Origin: Oscillospiraceae bacterium
Lineage (GTDB): Bacteria; Bacillota_A; Clostridia; Oscillospirales; CAG-272
Direction: 5' to 3'
Length of the DNA stretch: 64,000 bases
Assembly: GCA_015063335.1 (NCBI GenBank)
Contig: SVUH01000004.1
Span: forward strand, 12,137-76,136
Shown: piece by piece, positions 36,281 to 45,650 of the stretch
How positions within the stretch are numbered: position 1 is the first letter of the stretch
Layout of the letters: every line of letters starts with the position of its first letter
Translations under genes and position numbers: made by a program
The notes under the pieces: model-generated
What the model saw: the letters and a program-made list of their open reading frames with translations, nothing else
What the model was told of the DNA's origin: nothing
Databases searched by the model: none

Positions 36281-37180
36281 ATGTTTGTCGATATGCTTGG
36301 AAAAACAAGAATAAAGCTTAGCTTGCATCTTCATTCCGCATTTTCGGACGGAGAATTGACTCCACCCGAGATAGCCGAGCTTTACGCGGCTGAGGGATAT
36401 GATGCCATTGCCGTTACTGACAGATGGATATTTGGCGAGGAGTGCGAGCTTTCGGGGCTTTTGGTGTTGTCGGGCGCGGAGTATGACGTTGGAGGAGGAG
36501 ACCGCGACAACGGAATATATCACGTGGTCGGTATAGGAATGACCTCTGATCCCGAGATACCTTACGATTGGAAAAACATGAAAAAGACCGCCGCCTCAAA
36601 AGCGGAGCAGATCATAGAAAAAATAAGATTATATAACGGCTTTTCTTTTGTTGCTCACCCTGCCTGGTGTGATAATACGGCTCGCAAGCTGCTGGACGTG
36701 GGTTGTTTTGACGGGCTTGAGATATTCAGTGCGGCGTCGGCGTTTGGCGGAGAGGATAAGTCTTATTCGGGTGATATAGTGACCGAGCTTGCGAAATTTG
36801 GAACGTTGCCTGTGCTGATAGCGTCGGATGATGCCAAGGATTATGCGGACGAGCAGTTTTGCGCCGCGGTTATGGTAGAGGCGTCGGAAATGGATAGCGC
36901 AAGCATCGTGCGCGCTCTCCGCGCGGGAAGATTTTATTCCACCGAGGGCCCGGAGGTGCATATCTCCGTAAGTGTTGGCGGAAAGGTCAAGGTCACCTGT
37001 TCGCCGTGCACCAATATAGAACTGTTTACAAACGATGCCGACAAACAAGGCAAGTGCTTTAGCGGAGAAGGGTTGGTAGAGGCGGAGTATTCGCTCAAGC
37101 AAGGCGAAAGATACGTGCGCGCCGAGGTGACGGATAGCCTTGGCAACAGGGCGTGGACAAATTATTTGTCAGTTGATTGA
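36281..37180 (+). CDS. PHP-domain protein with altered metal ligands
   Basis: 299 residues. PHP signature LHLHSAFSDGELTPPEIAELYAAEGYDAIAVTDR and FVAHPAW are clear. In place of the usual TDH is TDR, and ASDDAKD replaces the usual SDxH; two metal-binding histidines appear lost. The C-terminal 80 residues form a beta-rich domain (EVHISVSVGGKVKVTCSPC ... VRAEVTDSLGNRAWTNYLSVD) common in secreted or sugar-acting PHP proteins. No signal peptide. Phosphoesterase activity is expected for the family but doubtful here. RBS CGGAGG. Confidence 0.75.
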   Translation: MFVDMLGKTRIKLSLHLHSAFSDGELTPPEIAELYAAEGYDAIAVTDRWIFGEECELSGLLVLSGAEYDVGGGDRDNGIYHVVGIGMTSDPEIPYDWKNMKKTAASKAEQIIEKIRLYNGFSFVAHPAWCDNTARKLLDVGCFDGLEIFSAASAFGGEDKSYSGDIVTELAKFGTLPVLIASDDAKDYADEQFCAAVMVEASEMDSASIVRALRAGRFYSTEGPEVHISVSVGGKVKVTCSPCTNIELFTNDADKQGKCFSGEGLVEAEYSLKQGERYVRAEVTDSLGNRAWTNYLSVD

Positions 37181-37275
37181 TCGGATCTTGGAAAAGAGCA
37201 ATTATAAGCGTCGCAACGCTCCAATAAACCGTTGAAGCAGGGTTTTATTTGAGCAAAGGATAAGAGGGTGAGATT

Positions 37276-38670
37276 TTGAATTCAGAAGAACGAAGTAGAC
37301 TTCAATATATAAAAATGACCGAAACGCCCGTGTGGAGGCTCATCATAACGCTGGGAATACCCACAACGGTTAGCATGCTCATAACCAATATATACAACAT
37401 GGCAGACACCTATTTCGTCAGCACGCTGAGCAACGCGGCGGGTGGAGCGACGAGCATTGTGTTCAGCGTTATGGCGATATTGCAGGCGTTTGGATTCATG
37501 TTCGGTCACGGCGCGGGAAGTCACGTTAGCCGACTGCTCGGCGCGAGAGATAGCGAAAGGGCGGGCAGATTTACTTCGACAAGCTTGCTTTTGTCATCGC
37601 TGTGCGGCACGGTTATAATGGTGTTTGGACTTATCTTTTTGGAGCCCTTGATGTTGTTTTTGGGCAGTAATGAGGAGATATTGCCGCATGCCAAGGATTA
37701 CGCGATCTATATTTTCATAGCCGCGCCTGCCATGACTGCGTCCTGCGTGTTTAACAACGTTTTGCGGTACGAGGGCAAGGCAACGTTTGCCATGATCGGC
37801 TTGACCTCGGGCGGAATCCTCAACATTTTGTTCGACTATATATTTATTATGCATTTGGGAATGGGAACGGCCGGAGCAGGTCTGGCAACGGCGATTTCAC
37901 AATACATAAGTCTAATTATTCTTGCAGTACCGTTCTTTATCGGCAAAACACAGAGCAAGATCGCCTTTGGGCGAGGCTTTATGAGCTGGCGTATCGTTTG
38001 GGATATCGTTACAACGGGACTTCCCAGTCTTATCCGTCAGGGACTTAGCAGCATTTCAACGGGTATGCTCAACGTTCAGGCAAAGGCTTTTGGAACGGCG
38101 GCGATATCCGCGATGGGTTACGTTTCAAAGACGGTACAGTTCATATTCTGCGTAGGACTCGGAATAGGTCAGGGCTTTCAGCCGGTGTCGGCGTTCAATT
38201 ACGGAGCAAAGAAATACAGCCGAGTTAAAAAAGGCAGCTATTTTACCATGGCGTTTGGGCTTTTGCTCATAGGCTCTCTTGCGGCAGTGTGCTACGGTAT
38301 AGCGCCCTCTATAATATCCATATTCAATTCGGAGGGCGACCCCGAGGTTACGAGAATAGGTGTTGAAGCCTTGCGTATAAACTGTATGGTGCTTTGGGTC
38401 TTGCCGTTTACCGTGGTTGGAAACATGATGTTCCAGAGCATAGGAAAGCGCATACCCGCAATATTACTTTCCGCGCTCCAGAATGGCATTGCGTTTATGC
38501 CTATGATATATCTGCTGCCATATATTTGCGAGAGACTTTACCAAAACGGGCTTTTGGGACTTGAAATGGCACAGCCCGCGGCATATGTTCTTACGGCTCT
38601 TGTAACGTTACCTTGTACGGTCATATTCTTAAGTAAGCTGCCTTGCGACGAAGACGCAATAAAGCAATAA
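37276..38670 (+). CDS. MATE family multidrug/metabolite exporter
   Basis: 464 residues with 12 hydrophobic segments. MATE landmarks: PTTVSMLITNIYNMADTYFVS, GHGAGSHVSRLLGA, DYIFIMHLGMGTAGAGLATAISQY and QGLSSISTGMLN. These export cationic drugs or metabolites using Na+ or H+. TTG start at 37276 with GAGGGTG upstream; no ATG fits better. Downstream of the PHP gene by 95 bases. Confidence 0.9.
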   Translation: MNSEERSRLQYIKMTETPVWRLIITLGIPTTVSMLITNIYNMADTYFVSTLSNAAGGATSIVFSVMAILQAFGFMFGHGAGSHVSRLLGARDSERAGRFTSTSLLLSSLCGTVIMVFGLIFLEPLMLFLGSNEEILPHAKDYAIYIFIAAPAMTASCVFNNVLRYEGKATFAMIGLTSGGILNILFDYIFIMHLGMGTAGAGLATAISQYISLIILAVPFFIGKTQSKIAFGRGFMSWRIVWDIVTTGLPSLIRQGLSSISTGMLNVQAKAFGTAAISAMGYVSKTVQFIFCVGLGIGQGFQPVSAFNYGAKKYSRVKKGSYFTMAFGLLLIGSLAAVCYGIAPSIISIFNSEGDPEVTRIGVEALRINCMVLWVLPFTVVGNMMFQSIGKRIPAILLSALQNGIAFMPMIYLLPYICERLYQNGLLGLEMAQPAAYVLTALVTLPCTVIFLSKLPCDEDAIKQ

Positions 38671-38673
38671 TAT

Positions 38674-38706
38674 AAACCGCTTCCTTACAAAAGGAAGCGG
38701 TTTTGA
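38674..38706 (+). terminator. Bidirectional terminator after the MATE gene
   Basis: AAACCGCTTCCT-tacaa-AAGGAAGCGGTTTT between convergent genes. Confidence 0.92.
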
Positions 38707-38719
38707 TTTTTAATAGATA

Positions 38720-41173
38720 TCAAAGACGGCTAAGCTTTTTGACCGTCTTTTTCTCTCCCACCTTTAGCGCAAAGCAGTTGTCGGAGAGCAGATAAGGAAC
38801 GTCAAGCGTGACGTAAGGATCAAAGTATTCTGCGGTTACTGTGATCTCGTTGTCGTTCTCGGAGAGAATGACGGGAGCCTTGTATTCAAGCTCAAGGTCA
38901 GAGAAGCGATCCTTGATAAAGAAGGCGCGGTCGTCACCAAGATCACTCTGTATGTCGCAGAGAATTACGGTGCTTGTGCTAAGATAAGCGTCCACATCGG
39001 CAAAGTCGCACTCGAAGATCTTTTCGGAAACGTTTTCGGCAACGTCAAAGGGGATATTTTTCACCCAAAGCTCGCGATCGGACTTGAAATCGTAAACGTA
39101 GAGCTTGGCGTTACCCGAGACGGATGAGAGCGAGTCGTTGCACAGATGCAGGGAAAGCTTTCCGTTTTTCTCGGAAATAGCCGCGATCACGGGCTTTGCG
39201 GAGCGCTTGAAGGTGTAGTATGCGGGCTTGGGACAAGCGTAGTAGTCGATGAGCGACCAGCCTGCCGCCGCGGGCCAGCAATCATTGAGCATCCAATAGG
39301 TCAAGCCCCAGGAATAGCCCTTGTTTCTGCGGTAAAGCTCCATGGATAAGCGGATCGTGTCGCAATGCACGAGCTGATATTTGCGTATGCGGTCCTCTCC
39401 GTCCACAAACTCGCCGAACACCTTTTGCGCCATGCCCAGATAGGTATCGAAAAGCGTAGTTCCGAGATAGGGATTGTTCTTGGTGTGGAATCGCAGCATT
39501 TCCATGGAGTCGTCGGAGAAAACGTCCTCGCGCGTCAGATATTTTTCAAGGCTGGATGCAAAGGACATTCCAAAGCAGGGATATTCACAGCAGAAGCGCG
39601 AAAGCAGATTGTCAAAATGGCTGCGATAGTTCTTCATGTCGGTTTTATTAATGAATGGGAAGATAGCGTCGCCGAGATAGCTCGTAACGTGCGTTGTACC
39701 GCGGGTAGAACTTGCGTAAAGCTCGCCGCCATAAGGCGATGATGCAAAGAAATATCTGTGCGGGTCAAGCTCGCGCAAGATGGGCTCGGCGCCAAAGGTA
39801 GCGGAGCGATAGCCGGGGAAGTCGCGCGTGTTTTCCGTTCCGTCAACGGCGTTTTCGTTGTCACCGCACCAATATATAAGGCAGGCGTGGTTGCGCAGGC
39901 GAAGCGCCGCCGCGCGCGTTTCGTTGTTAAGCGCCTTGATAAACCATTCGTGCTCCTCGGGATAGGTGCCGCAAGCCATAAGAAAGTCTTGTGAGACAAG
40001 GATACCGATTCGGTCACATTCGGAGTAGAATTCGTCGCGCTCAAAGATTCCGCCGCCCCAGACTCTTATCATATTGACGCCACCCGCAACGGACATTTCG
40101 AGCAGGCGAGTTATCTTTTCGGGAGTTTCTTCGGATGGGAAAGGCTCACAGGGGACCCAGTCGCCGCCCTTGCACATTATCGGTACGTTGTTGACTAAAA
40201 CCGTAAATGTCGCGGGGGCTTTATTTTTATCAACGTTCTTGAGGTGATCGCACTTTTGAAGCTCAAGGCTCATGTTTTTATATTCCGAGCCTTCGGGGTC
40301 TTCGATCTGAATTATAGTTACCTTGCGGATACCGATCTTTTCCGTCTTTTCGCTCGTAGGAGAGGAAACGGTGACGGTATAAAGCGGTTGTTCACCGTAT
40401 CCTGCGGGATACCAAAGCTCAGCGTTCGCAATATCAAAGGTATCGTATATTTTCTGCGCGAATGCAACTCTGTCCTTGGACAAAACGACCTTGCCGTCGG
40501 GAGCGCATACCTCGATGTGTATCACGTCGCCGCAATCGCAGAAATCGCGCAGAGAGATCTCCAGCTTTAACTGCGCCGTGTAGGGATTGACGTCGGCGGT
40601 GTAGACGTAAATACTGTCAATTTCGTTTTTTTCGCGGAAGCAAAGACGAACGGGGCGGAATATGCCCATAGTGACGAATCTGTCAACCCAGTCCCAGCTG
40701 TACGTGCATTGGATGCGGCGGGTGTTCATTCGTTCTTGCGTGAACGCGCCGGGGTAGAGCTTCAAGCCTTCGACGCGCTTGATGGGGGAGAAAAATCTCA
40801 CCTCGAGAGTGTTTTCGCCTGCACGCAACACGCCGTCAACACAGAATTCGTGCGGGATGAACATATCGTCCACCCCTCCTATCTTTTGACCGTTGAGATA
40901 TACGTCGGCGTAGGTGTCAAGTCCGTCAAATTCAAGATACGCGCGCGTCTTTACGGAATTGACCGAAAAGGTCTTTGTATAGGTAAAATCGCAGTTTTCT
41001 ATCCATTGAACGTTTTTGGAATTATCTCTATAAAAGATGTTTTCTATTATTTTGTGTTTGATGAGATCGGTATGTACGCAGCCGGGCACGCATCCCTCAA
41101 GCTCGAGCGCGCCCACGGGCGAATCGGCGCAGGAAAGGTGCCAAGCACCGCAAAGGTCGATAAATTTACTCAT
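38720..41173 (-). CDS. Beta-mannosidase (glycoside hydrolase family 2)
   Basis: 817 residues. N-terminal sugar-binding domain (GAWHLSCADSPVGALELEGCVPGCVHTDL), Ig-like domain, then the barrel with RVWGGGIFERDEFYSECDRIGILVSQDFLMACGTYPE. The acid/base Glu lies in IYWCGDNEN and the nucleophile Glu in CCEYPCFGM. It removes terminal beta-mannose, as in N-glycan cores or mannans, in the cytoplasm. RBS GGAGGATC. Its own downstream terminator is shared with MATE. The nearby regulator at 41269 and the sugar genes at 42346-45597 suggest a glycan-use region. Confidence 0.93.
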   Translation of the reverse strand: MSKFIDLCGAWHLSCADSPVGALELEGCVPGCVHTDLIKHKIIENIFYRDNSKNVQWIENCDFTYTKTFSVNSVKTRAYLEFDGLDTYADVYLNGQKIGGVDDMFIPHEFCVDGVLRAGENTLEVRFFSPIKRVEGLKLYPGAFTQERMNTRRIQCTYSWDWVDRFVTMGIFRPVRLCFREKNEIDSIYVYTADVNPYTAQLKLEISLRDFCDCGDVIHIEVCAPDGKVVLSKDRVAFAQKIYDTFDIANAELWYPAGYGEQPLYTVTVSSPTSEKTEKIGIRKVTIIQIEDPEGSEYKNMSLELQKCDHLKNVDKNKAPATFTVLVNNVPIMCKGGDWVPCEPFPSEETPEKITRLLEMSVAGGVNMIRVWGGGIFERDEFYSECDRIGILVSQDFLMACGTYPEEHEWFIKALNNETRAAALRLRNHACLIYWCGDNENAVDGTENTRDFPGYRSATFGAEPILRELDPHRYFFASSPYGGELYASSTRGTTHVTSYLGDAIFPFINKTDMKNYRSHFDNLLSRFCCEYPCFGMSFASSLEKYLTREDVFSDDSMEMLRFHTKNNPYLGTTLFDTYLGMAQKVFGEFVDGEDRIRKYQLVHCDTIRLSMELYRRNKGYSWGLTYWMLNDCWPAAAGWSLIDYYACPKPAYYTFKRSAKPVIAAISEKNGKLSLHLCNDSLSSVSGNAKLYVYDFKSDRELWVKNIPFDVAENVSEKIFECDFADVDAYLSTSTVILCDIQSDLGDDRAFFIKDRFSDLELEYKAPVILSENDNEITVTAEYFDPYVTLDVPYLLSDNCFALKVGEKKTVKKLSRL

Positions 41174-41268
41174 TTTGATCCTCCAATAACAGCAAGAAAT
41201 ATGTGCCGTATAAACTCATTTTATCATATATTTTTCGTGTTTTCAATAGCCAAACGGCGCCATTTTTT

Positions 41269-42132
41269 CTACTTTTCGTTGATTTCCGCCGCGGTTTTGG
41301 CGCTTTTGAGTTTACGGAATTCTTTGGGAGTCATACCGACCTCCGATTTGAAGCTGCGTGTAAAATAATTTGCATCGCAAAATCCCACGGTTGATGCAAT
41401 GCTCATGATGGGCTTGTTTGTGGTTTCAAGTAGCATTTTTGCTCGGTTTATGCGCGCGTGACGGATGTAATCTGTGATTCCCATTCCAAAGGTTTGTTTT
41501 GATATATAATAAAGCTTGCTTTTGGAGATATACAGTCCGCGGCATAAAGAGGAGACGGTTATGGAATCGTAAAGATGGTTTTCTACGTAGGCGGAAAGTC
41601 TCTCGCCTATATTTTGTCCGCCCTGGCGTATTATCTTGTTTGTGTGCAGGTAGCATACGCACATCGACATAATGTTGAGTGCTGAGCAGATAAAATCGTC
41701 GTCAACGCATCGAAGCTCGGATAGGCCTTGATTAAAAAGTTTTACGTCAATGCCGTATTCTCTCGCGGCGACGTGCATGGCGCGTTCAACGCAAGGCTCG
41801 TTTCCTTGGCGTAATATTTGTCCCATCATCATATATCCGATAATACTGTCTCCCTCAATTATGGGTGTTATCGCTTCACAGAGGCCCATATGGCAGGTGT
41901 ATATATAAGGTTTGCGCTTTTTTTCGCAAGCATCAAATCCAATATTGTCAAATTCTATGCATCGCGAGATAAGCTCGTCATTTTGACGCACCGCCATGCA
42001 AAATGAGCACATCGTGTCGGGATAGGAATGCAGAACTCTCCTCGATGCATCGTAAAGAACGATCTTGATGCCCGTCATATTGTAAAAATCGCGTGTGGCT
42101 TGCTTAAGCTCATCCATCATTATCTCTAGCAT
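41269..42132 (-). CDS. AraC-family regulator with PocR-type sensor domain
   Basis: 287 residues. Residues about 5-160 resemble the PocR sensory domain, with conserved cysteines (MCSFCMAVRQN, KRKPYIYTCHMGLCEAITPI). Two AraC HTH motifs are at the C terminus (ITVSSLCRGLYISKSKLYYISKQTFGMGITDY and IMSIASTVGFCDANYFTRSFKSEVGMTPKEFRK). It should activate sugar-use genes, most likely the divergent GH and cupin genes across the duplicated 76-base region. Start at 42132 with GAGGTG upstream. Confidence 0.87.
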   Translation of the reverse strand: MLEIMMDELKQATRDFYNMTGIKIVLYDASRRVLHSYPDTMCSFCMAVRQNDELISRCIEFDNIGFDACEKKRKPYIYTCHMGLCEAITPIIEGDSIIGYMMMGQILRQGNEPCVERAMHVAAREYGIDVKLFNQGLSELRCVDDDFICSALNIMSMCVCYLHTNKIIRQGGQNIGERLSAYVENHLYDSITVSSLCRGLYISKSKLYYISKQTFGMGITDYIRHARINRAKMLLETTNKPIMSIASTVGFCDANYFTRSFKSEVGMTPKEFRKLKSAKTAAEINEK

Positions 42133-42139
42133 TCGATCA

Positions 42140-42299
42140 CCTCGCAAAAATTCAAAATGCTATTTTTGTGTCCCACAATATATTAATTATACGCAATATT
42201 TATGGTGTAATCAAGTACTATTGCCTCACAAAAACCCAAAATGCTATTTTTATGTCTTACAATTCATTTATTATACACTATATTTATGGTAAAATCAAG
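42140..42299. repeat. Duplicated 76-bp control region
   Basis: Two 76-base copies (42140-42215 and 42224-42299), identical at about 63 positions, with an 8-base spacer. Each has CAAAATGCTATTTTT, a CACAAT/TACAAT block, TTATAC and ATATTTATGG. They fill the divergent gap between the AraC/PocR gene and the GH-like gene, so they are probably paired activator sites, each with a promoter-like segment. Confidence 0.85.
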
Positions 42300-42345
42300 A
42301 TGTAAGCAATCAGTTAAAATAAGAGTAACAGAAACGGAGGCTTTT

Positions 42346-44388
42346 ATGTGGTACGAAAATTCATTCAGAAGACACCTGTGCGATATGCACATAGAGGACT
42401 GGAATCCGCGTTTTATGTCGCAGTTTGATCCCGAGGCGTACGTTGATAATCTGAAGCGTGCCAAAGTGTCGAGTGCAATGCTTTATTTTCAGTCGCACGT
42501 CGGGCTTTGCTATTTTCCCACGAAAACGGGAAAAATGCACGCCGCCTTTCGCGGCAGAGAGGATGCTATGCGTCGCGTTGTCGACCTGTGTCACGATAAC
42601 GGCATCAACGTAACGGGATATTACAGTCTGATCTATAACACCGTCGAGCATGACAGACATCCCGAATGGAGGCTTATATATCCGAACGGCTTTTCACAAA
42701 GAGAAGGTGGCGCGGGTAACGCCAAGGTGGAATTTTCAAGCGAGAATGCCGCGGGAAGATATGGAATGTGCTGTCCTAACAATATGGAATACCGAGCGTT
42801 CGTCAAGGCACAGATAGAGGAAATGGCACAGTGTTTTCCCGACGTTGAGGGTATGTTTTACGATATGCTTTTTTGGCCCGACGTTTGCTATTGTGACAAA
42901 TGCCGTGAGCGCTGGGCTCGCGAGGTGGGCGGAGAGCTGCCGCACGAGAGAGATTGGAAGGATAAAAGATGGCTCCTGCACGCGCAAAAGCGCCGTGAAT
43001 GGATGGGCGAGTTTGCGCAGTGGGTGACAGATCTGTCAAAATCGACATGGAAAAAAGAAATATCCGTTGAGCATAACGTGGCTTGTTCAGCTTTGTGCAA
43101 TGCAGCAAGCGGAAACGCCGAGGAGGTAATTGCCGCCTGCGACTATGCGGGAGGAGATCTTTATCGCAGCGTTTATCACCAGTCGTTTGCCTGCAAGTTC
43201 TTTCAGAGCATAACGAAAAATCAGCCCTTTGAATATATGTTCTCGCGTTGCGCACCCAGGCTTGCTATGCACACGCAGATAAAATCTCTCGACGTAATGA
43301 GGAGCGCGACCTTCGTTACCGCCGCAAATCACGGCGCAACGTTGGTTATCGATGCAATTGACCCCGTAGGAACACTGGACACGCGCGTGTATGAAAGGAT
43401 AGGCGAAGTGTTCTCGGAGCTTGAAGCATACGAGCCTTATATGAAGGGAACACCCATAGCCGACGTTGGAATCTATTACAGTCTTAAAAGTCAGTTCGAC
43501 CCTTACGGTGATAGATATATAAACTACACGGGTGTTGAAAAAATCACCGAGACGATGATAGACAAGAATGTGCTTTGGGGCATCACGGGAGGCTTTGCGC
43601 CACTTGATCGCTATAAAATAGTGGTGGCATCCGAGCTTACCGAGGAGGATGCTTACGATAACGACCGTCTTGTAAGCTACGTTGAAGGCGGAGGAAATCT
43701 TTATATCAGCGGCGGAGATTGTAAAAGTCTTATAAAGAGGCTTTTGGGTGCGGACGTTGTGGGACGCACGAGAGAAAATGTAGTTTACGTTGCGCCTGCT
43801 GACGAGCTTTTGAGCATTTTCGGTACGTATAACAAAGATTACCCTCTGCATTTTAATGCCGCCTCTCCTATATTGGAAGGCGTTGACGAAAGACACGTGC
43901 TTGCAAGAATCAAGCTGCCGTATACCGCGCGGACGGATGCTCGTTTTGCGTCTATTCATTCCGACCCTCCCGGTGTGGAAACGGATATTCCTGCCGTAGT
44001 CATCAAGCCGTATGGAAAGGGACGCGTTATCTGGTCGGCTATGCCCATCGAATGCGAGAGCATATATGATTACAGAGATATTCTCATCTCGCTGTTGGAG
44101 TATGGCACGGGAGCGCAGTTTACGCTGACGTCCGATGCACCCGACGACGTGGAGATCACGGCATTTGAAGATGGCAATTCAACCATCGTCCACGCCGTGC
44201 TTTTCAACACGAAAAAGGTAGCAAGACGGGTCGGAGACGTGGCGGTAGCATTCAAATGCAGCCGAAAGCCGAAGCGTGTCGTGTGTGTTCCCGAAGGTAA
44301 AGAGACGAAGTTCGAGCTCAATGAAAACACGGTCAGCTTCACGATAGATCAGACCAACGTATTCAAAACTTACCAAATAGAATTTTGA
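42346..44388 (+). CDS. Putative glycoside hydrolase with TIM barrel and trimerisation-like domain
   Basis: 680 residues. The N-terminal half is a TIM barrel like GHL6/alpha-fucosidase-related proteins (DMHIEDWNPRFMSQFDPEAYVDNLKRAKVSSAMLYFQ, GMFYDMLFWPDVCYCDKCRERW). The middle (ADVGIYYSLKSQFDPYG ... YKIVVASELTEEDAYD) resembles the beta-galactosidase trimerisation domain, followed by a beta domain. No signal peptide. Start at 42346 with CGGAGG; the longer frame from 42241 runs through the control repeats and is rejected. Substrate unknown; cotranscribed with the cupin gene. Confidence 0.75.
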   Translation: MWYENSFRRHLCDMHIEDWNPRFMSQFDPEAYVDNLKRAKVSSAMLYFQSHVGLCYFPTKTGKMHAAFRGREDAMRRVVDLCHDNGINVTGYYSLIYNTVEHDRHPEWRLIYPNGFSQREGGAGNAKVEFSSENAAGRYGMCCPNNMEYRAFVKAQIEEMAQCFPDVEGMFYDMLFWPDVCYCDKCRERWAREVGGELPHERDWKDKRWLLHAQKRREWMGEFAQWVTDLSKSTWKKEISVEHNVACSALCNAASGNAEEVIAACDYAGGDLYRSVYHQSFACKFFQSITKNQPFEYMFSRCAPRLAMHTQIKSLDVMRSATFVTAANHGATLVIDAIDPVGTLDTRVYERIGEVFSELEAYEPYMKGTPIADVGIYYSLKSQFDPYGDRYINYTGVEKITETMIDKNVLWGITGGFAPLDRYKIVVASELTEEDAYDNDRLVSYVEGGGNLYISGGDCKSLIKRLLGADVVGRTRENVVYVAPADELLSIFGTYNKDYPLHFNAASPILEGVDERHVLARIKLPYTARTDARFASIHSDPPGVETDIPAVVIKPYGKGRVIWSAMPIECESIYDYRDILISLLEYGTGAQFTLTSDAPDDVEITAFEDGNSTIVHAVLFNTKKVARRVGDVAVAFKCSRKPKRVVCVPEGKETKFELNENTVSFTIDQTNVFKTYQIEF

Positions 44389-44403
44389 TAAAGGAGAAAA
44401 GAT

Positions 44404-45597
44404 ATGTCGATAGCAAAAAAGTTACTTGAAGAAGGCTACGGTGTATATAGATTGGCTCCTACGTGGGTGCCGAGAGCCTTCTGCCGTCCCGCTAAGAGAA
44501 TAAAGCTCCATCCCGATGATTATTACGTTTTAGGTCAGGAAAGAGGCGGAATTGACGAGCGCTGGTTTTCGTCCACAACTCACGCCGAGAACGGACCCGA
44601 TACGCCAGAGGATGAAGGCTTGAGCTACATCGTTTCGCGCGACGGAAACGAACGCATACTGCTTCGCGATGCAGTTGACGAGCTTAAAGGAGAGGTGATA
44701 GGCGAGGCGCTTTGGAAAGAGTACGGCAAGTGGCCTATGTTCTCAAAGTTTTTTGATAATTTAGGTCCGCTTCCTCATCATATCCATCACAGACAAGAAC
44801 ACGCCGAGCGCGTTGGCGCAGAGGGTAAGCCCGAAATGTATTTTTTCCCCGCGCAGATGAACAATTACGAGGGAGAGTTCGGCTATACGTTCTTCGGTCT
44901 TCGCCCCGAGACCACCAAAGAGGAGGTAAGAGAGGCGCTTGCCAATTTCACGAAGGGAGATAATCATCTGCTCGACTTGTCGCAGGCGTATAAGATAACG
45001 TTGGACACGGGTTGGGACGTTCCTCCCGGAGTCTTGCACGCACCCGCAAGCATGTGTACTTATGAGCCGCAATATGCAAGCGACGTTTACGCTATGTATC
45101 AGTCGGTACTCTACGGTGGTCATTGCGTAAGCGAGGATCTGCTTTGGAAAAATTGTCCCGCAGAGGAAAGAGAAAAACAAAACTTTGATTATCTTGTCGA
45201 CGTTATCGACTGGGAAAAGAACGTTGACCCCAATTTCAGTAAAAATCGCTTTATGAAGCCCAAGACCATCGCCGAAAATGAGGATTATACAGAGGAATGG
45301 ATATGCTATAAGTGCGAGACCGTTTGTGCAAAGAGGCTGACCGTCAACCCCGGAAAAAGTGCGATTATTAAGGATGCCGCGGCATATGGACTTATTCTTT
45401 TGCAGGGCAGAGGAACGTTTGGTGTATGGGAGCTTGAAACGCCCACGCTTATCCGCTACGGCGAGTTGACGAACGATGAGTTTTTTGTCACCGAAGCGGC
45501 GGCGCAGGGGGGAATAAAGATAACTAACACATCTTCAACCGAGCCTATCGTTATGCTCAAGCATTTCGCAAAGAACCCCGAGCTTGCGGTAGAATAA
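44404..45597 (+). CDS. Phosphomannose-isomerase-like cupin protein
   Basis: 397 residues. Class I mannose-6-phosphate-isomerase-like features: LPHHIHHRQEH (metal-binding His cluster), a Glu in a helix, and WDVPPGVLHAPAS with the later His. A C-terminal cupin barrel contains YGLILLQGRGTFGVWELETP. It may isomerise a sugar or a sugar acid released by the upstream GH. Begins 15 bases after the GH gene with AAAGGAG; ends at a strong terminator. Confidence 0.78.
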   Translation: MSIAKKLLEEGYGVYRLAPTWVPRAFCRPAKRIKLHPDDYYVLGQERGGIDERWFSSTTHAENGPDTPEDEGLSYIVSRDGNERILLRDAVDELKGEVIGEALWKEYGKWPMFSKFFDNLGPLPHHIHHRQEHAERVGAEGKPEMYFFPAQMNNYEGEFGYTFFGLRPETTKEEVREALANFTKGDNHLLDLSQAYKITLDTGWDVPPGVLHAPASMCTYEPQYASDVYAMYQSVLYGGHCVSEDLLWKNCPAEEREKQNFDYLVDVIDWEKNVDPNFSKNRFMKPKTIAENEDYTEEWICYKCETVCAKRLTVNPGKSAIIKDAAAYGLILLQGRGTFGVWELETPTLIRYGELTNDEFFVTEAAAQGGIKITNTSSTEPIVMLKHFAKNPELAVE

Positions 45598-45602
45598 AAC
45601 AA

Positions 45603-45633
45603 CAAACCGCCGCGCTGTTTGCGCGGCGGTTTG
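45603..45633 (+). terminator. Bidirectional terminator
   Basis: CAAACCGCCGCGC-tgttt-GCGCGGCGGTTTG, between the cupin gene and the convergent sialidase-like gene. Confidence 0.9.
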
Positions 45634-45650
45634 CTGTTGACTCATTATTT

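Noticed and set aside
42241..42345. Longer start for the GH-like gene
   Set aside because: The extension translates the duplicated control region; CGGAGG supports 42346.
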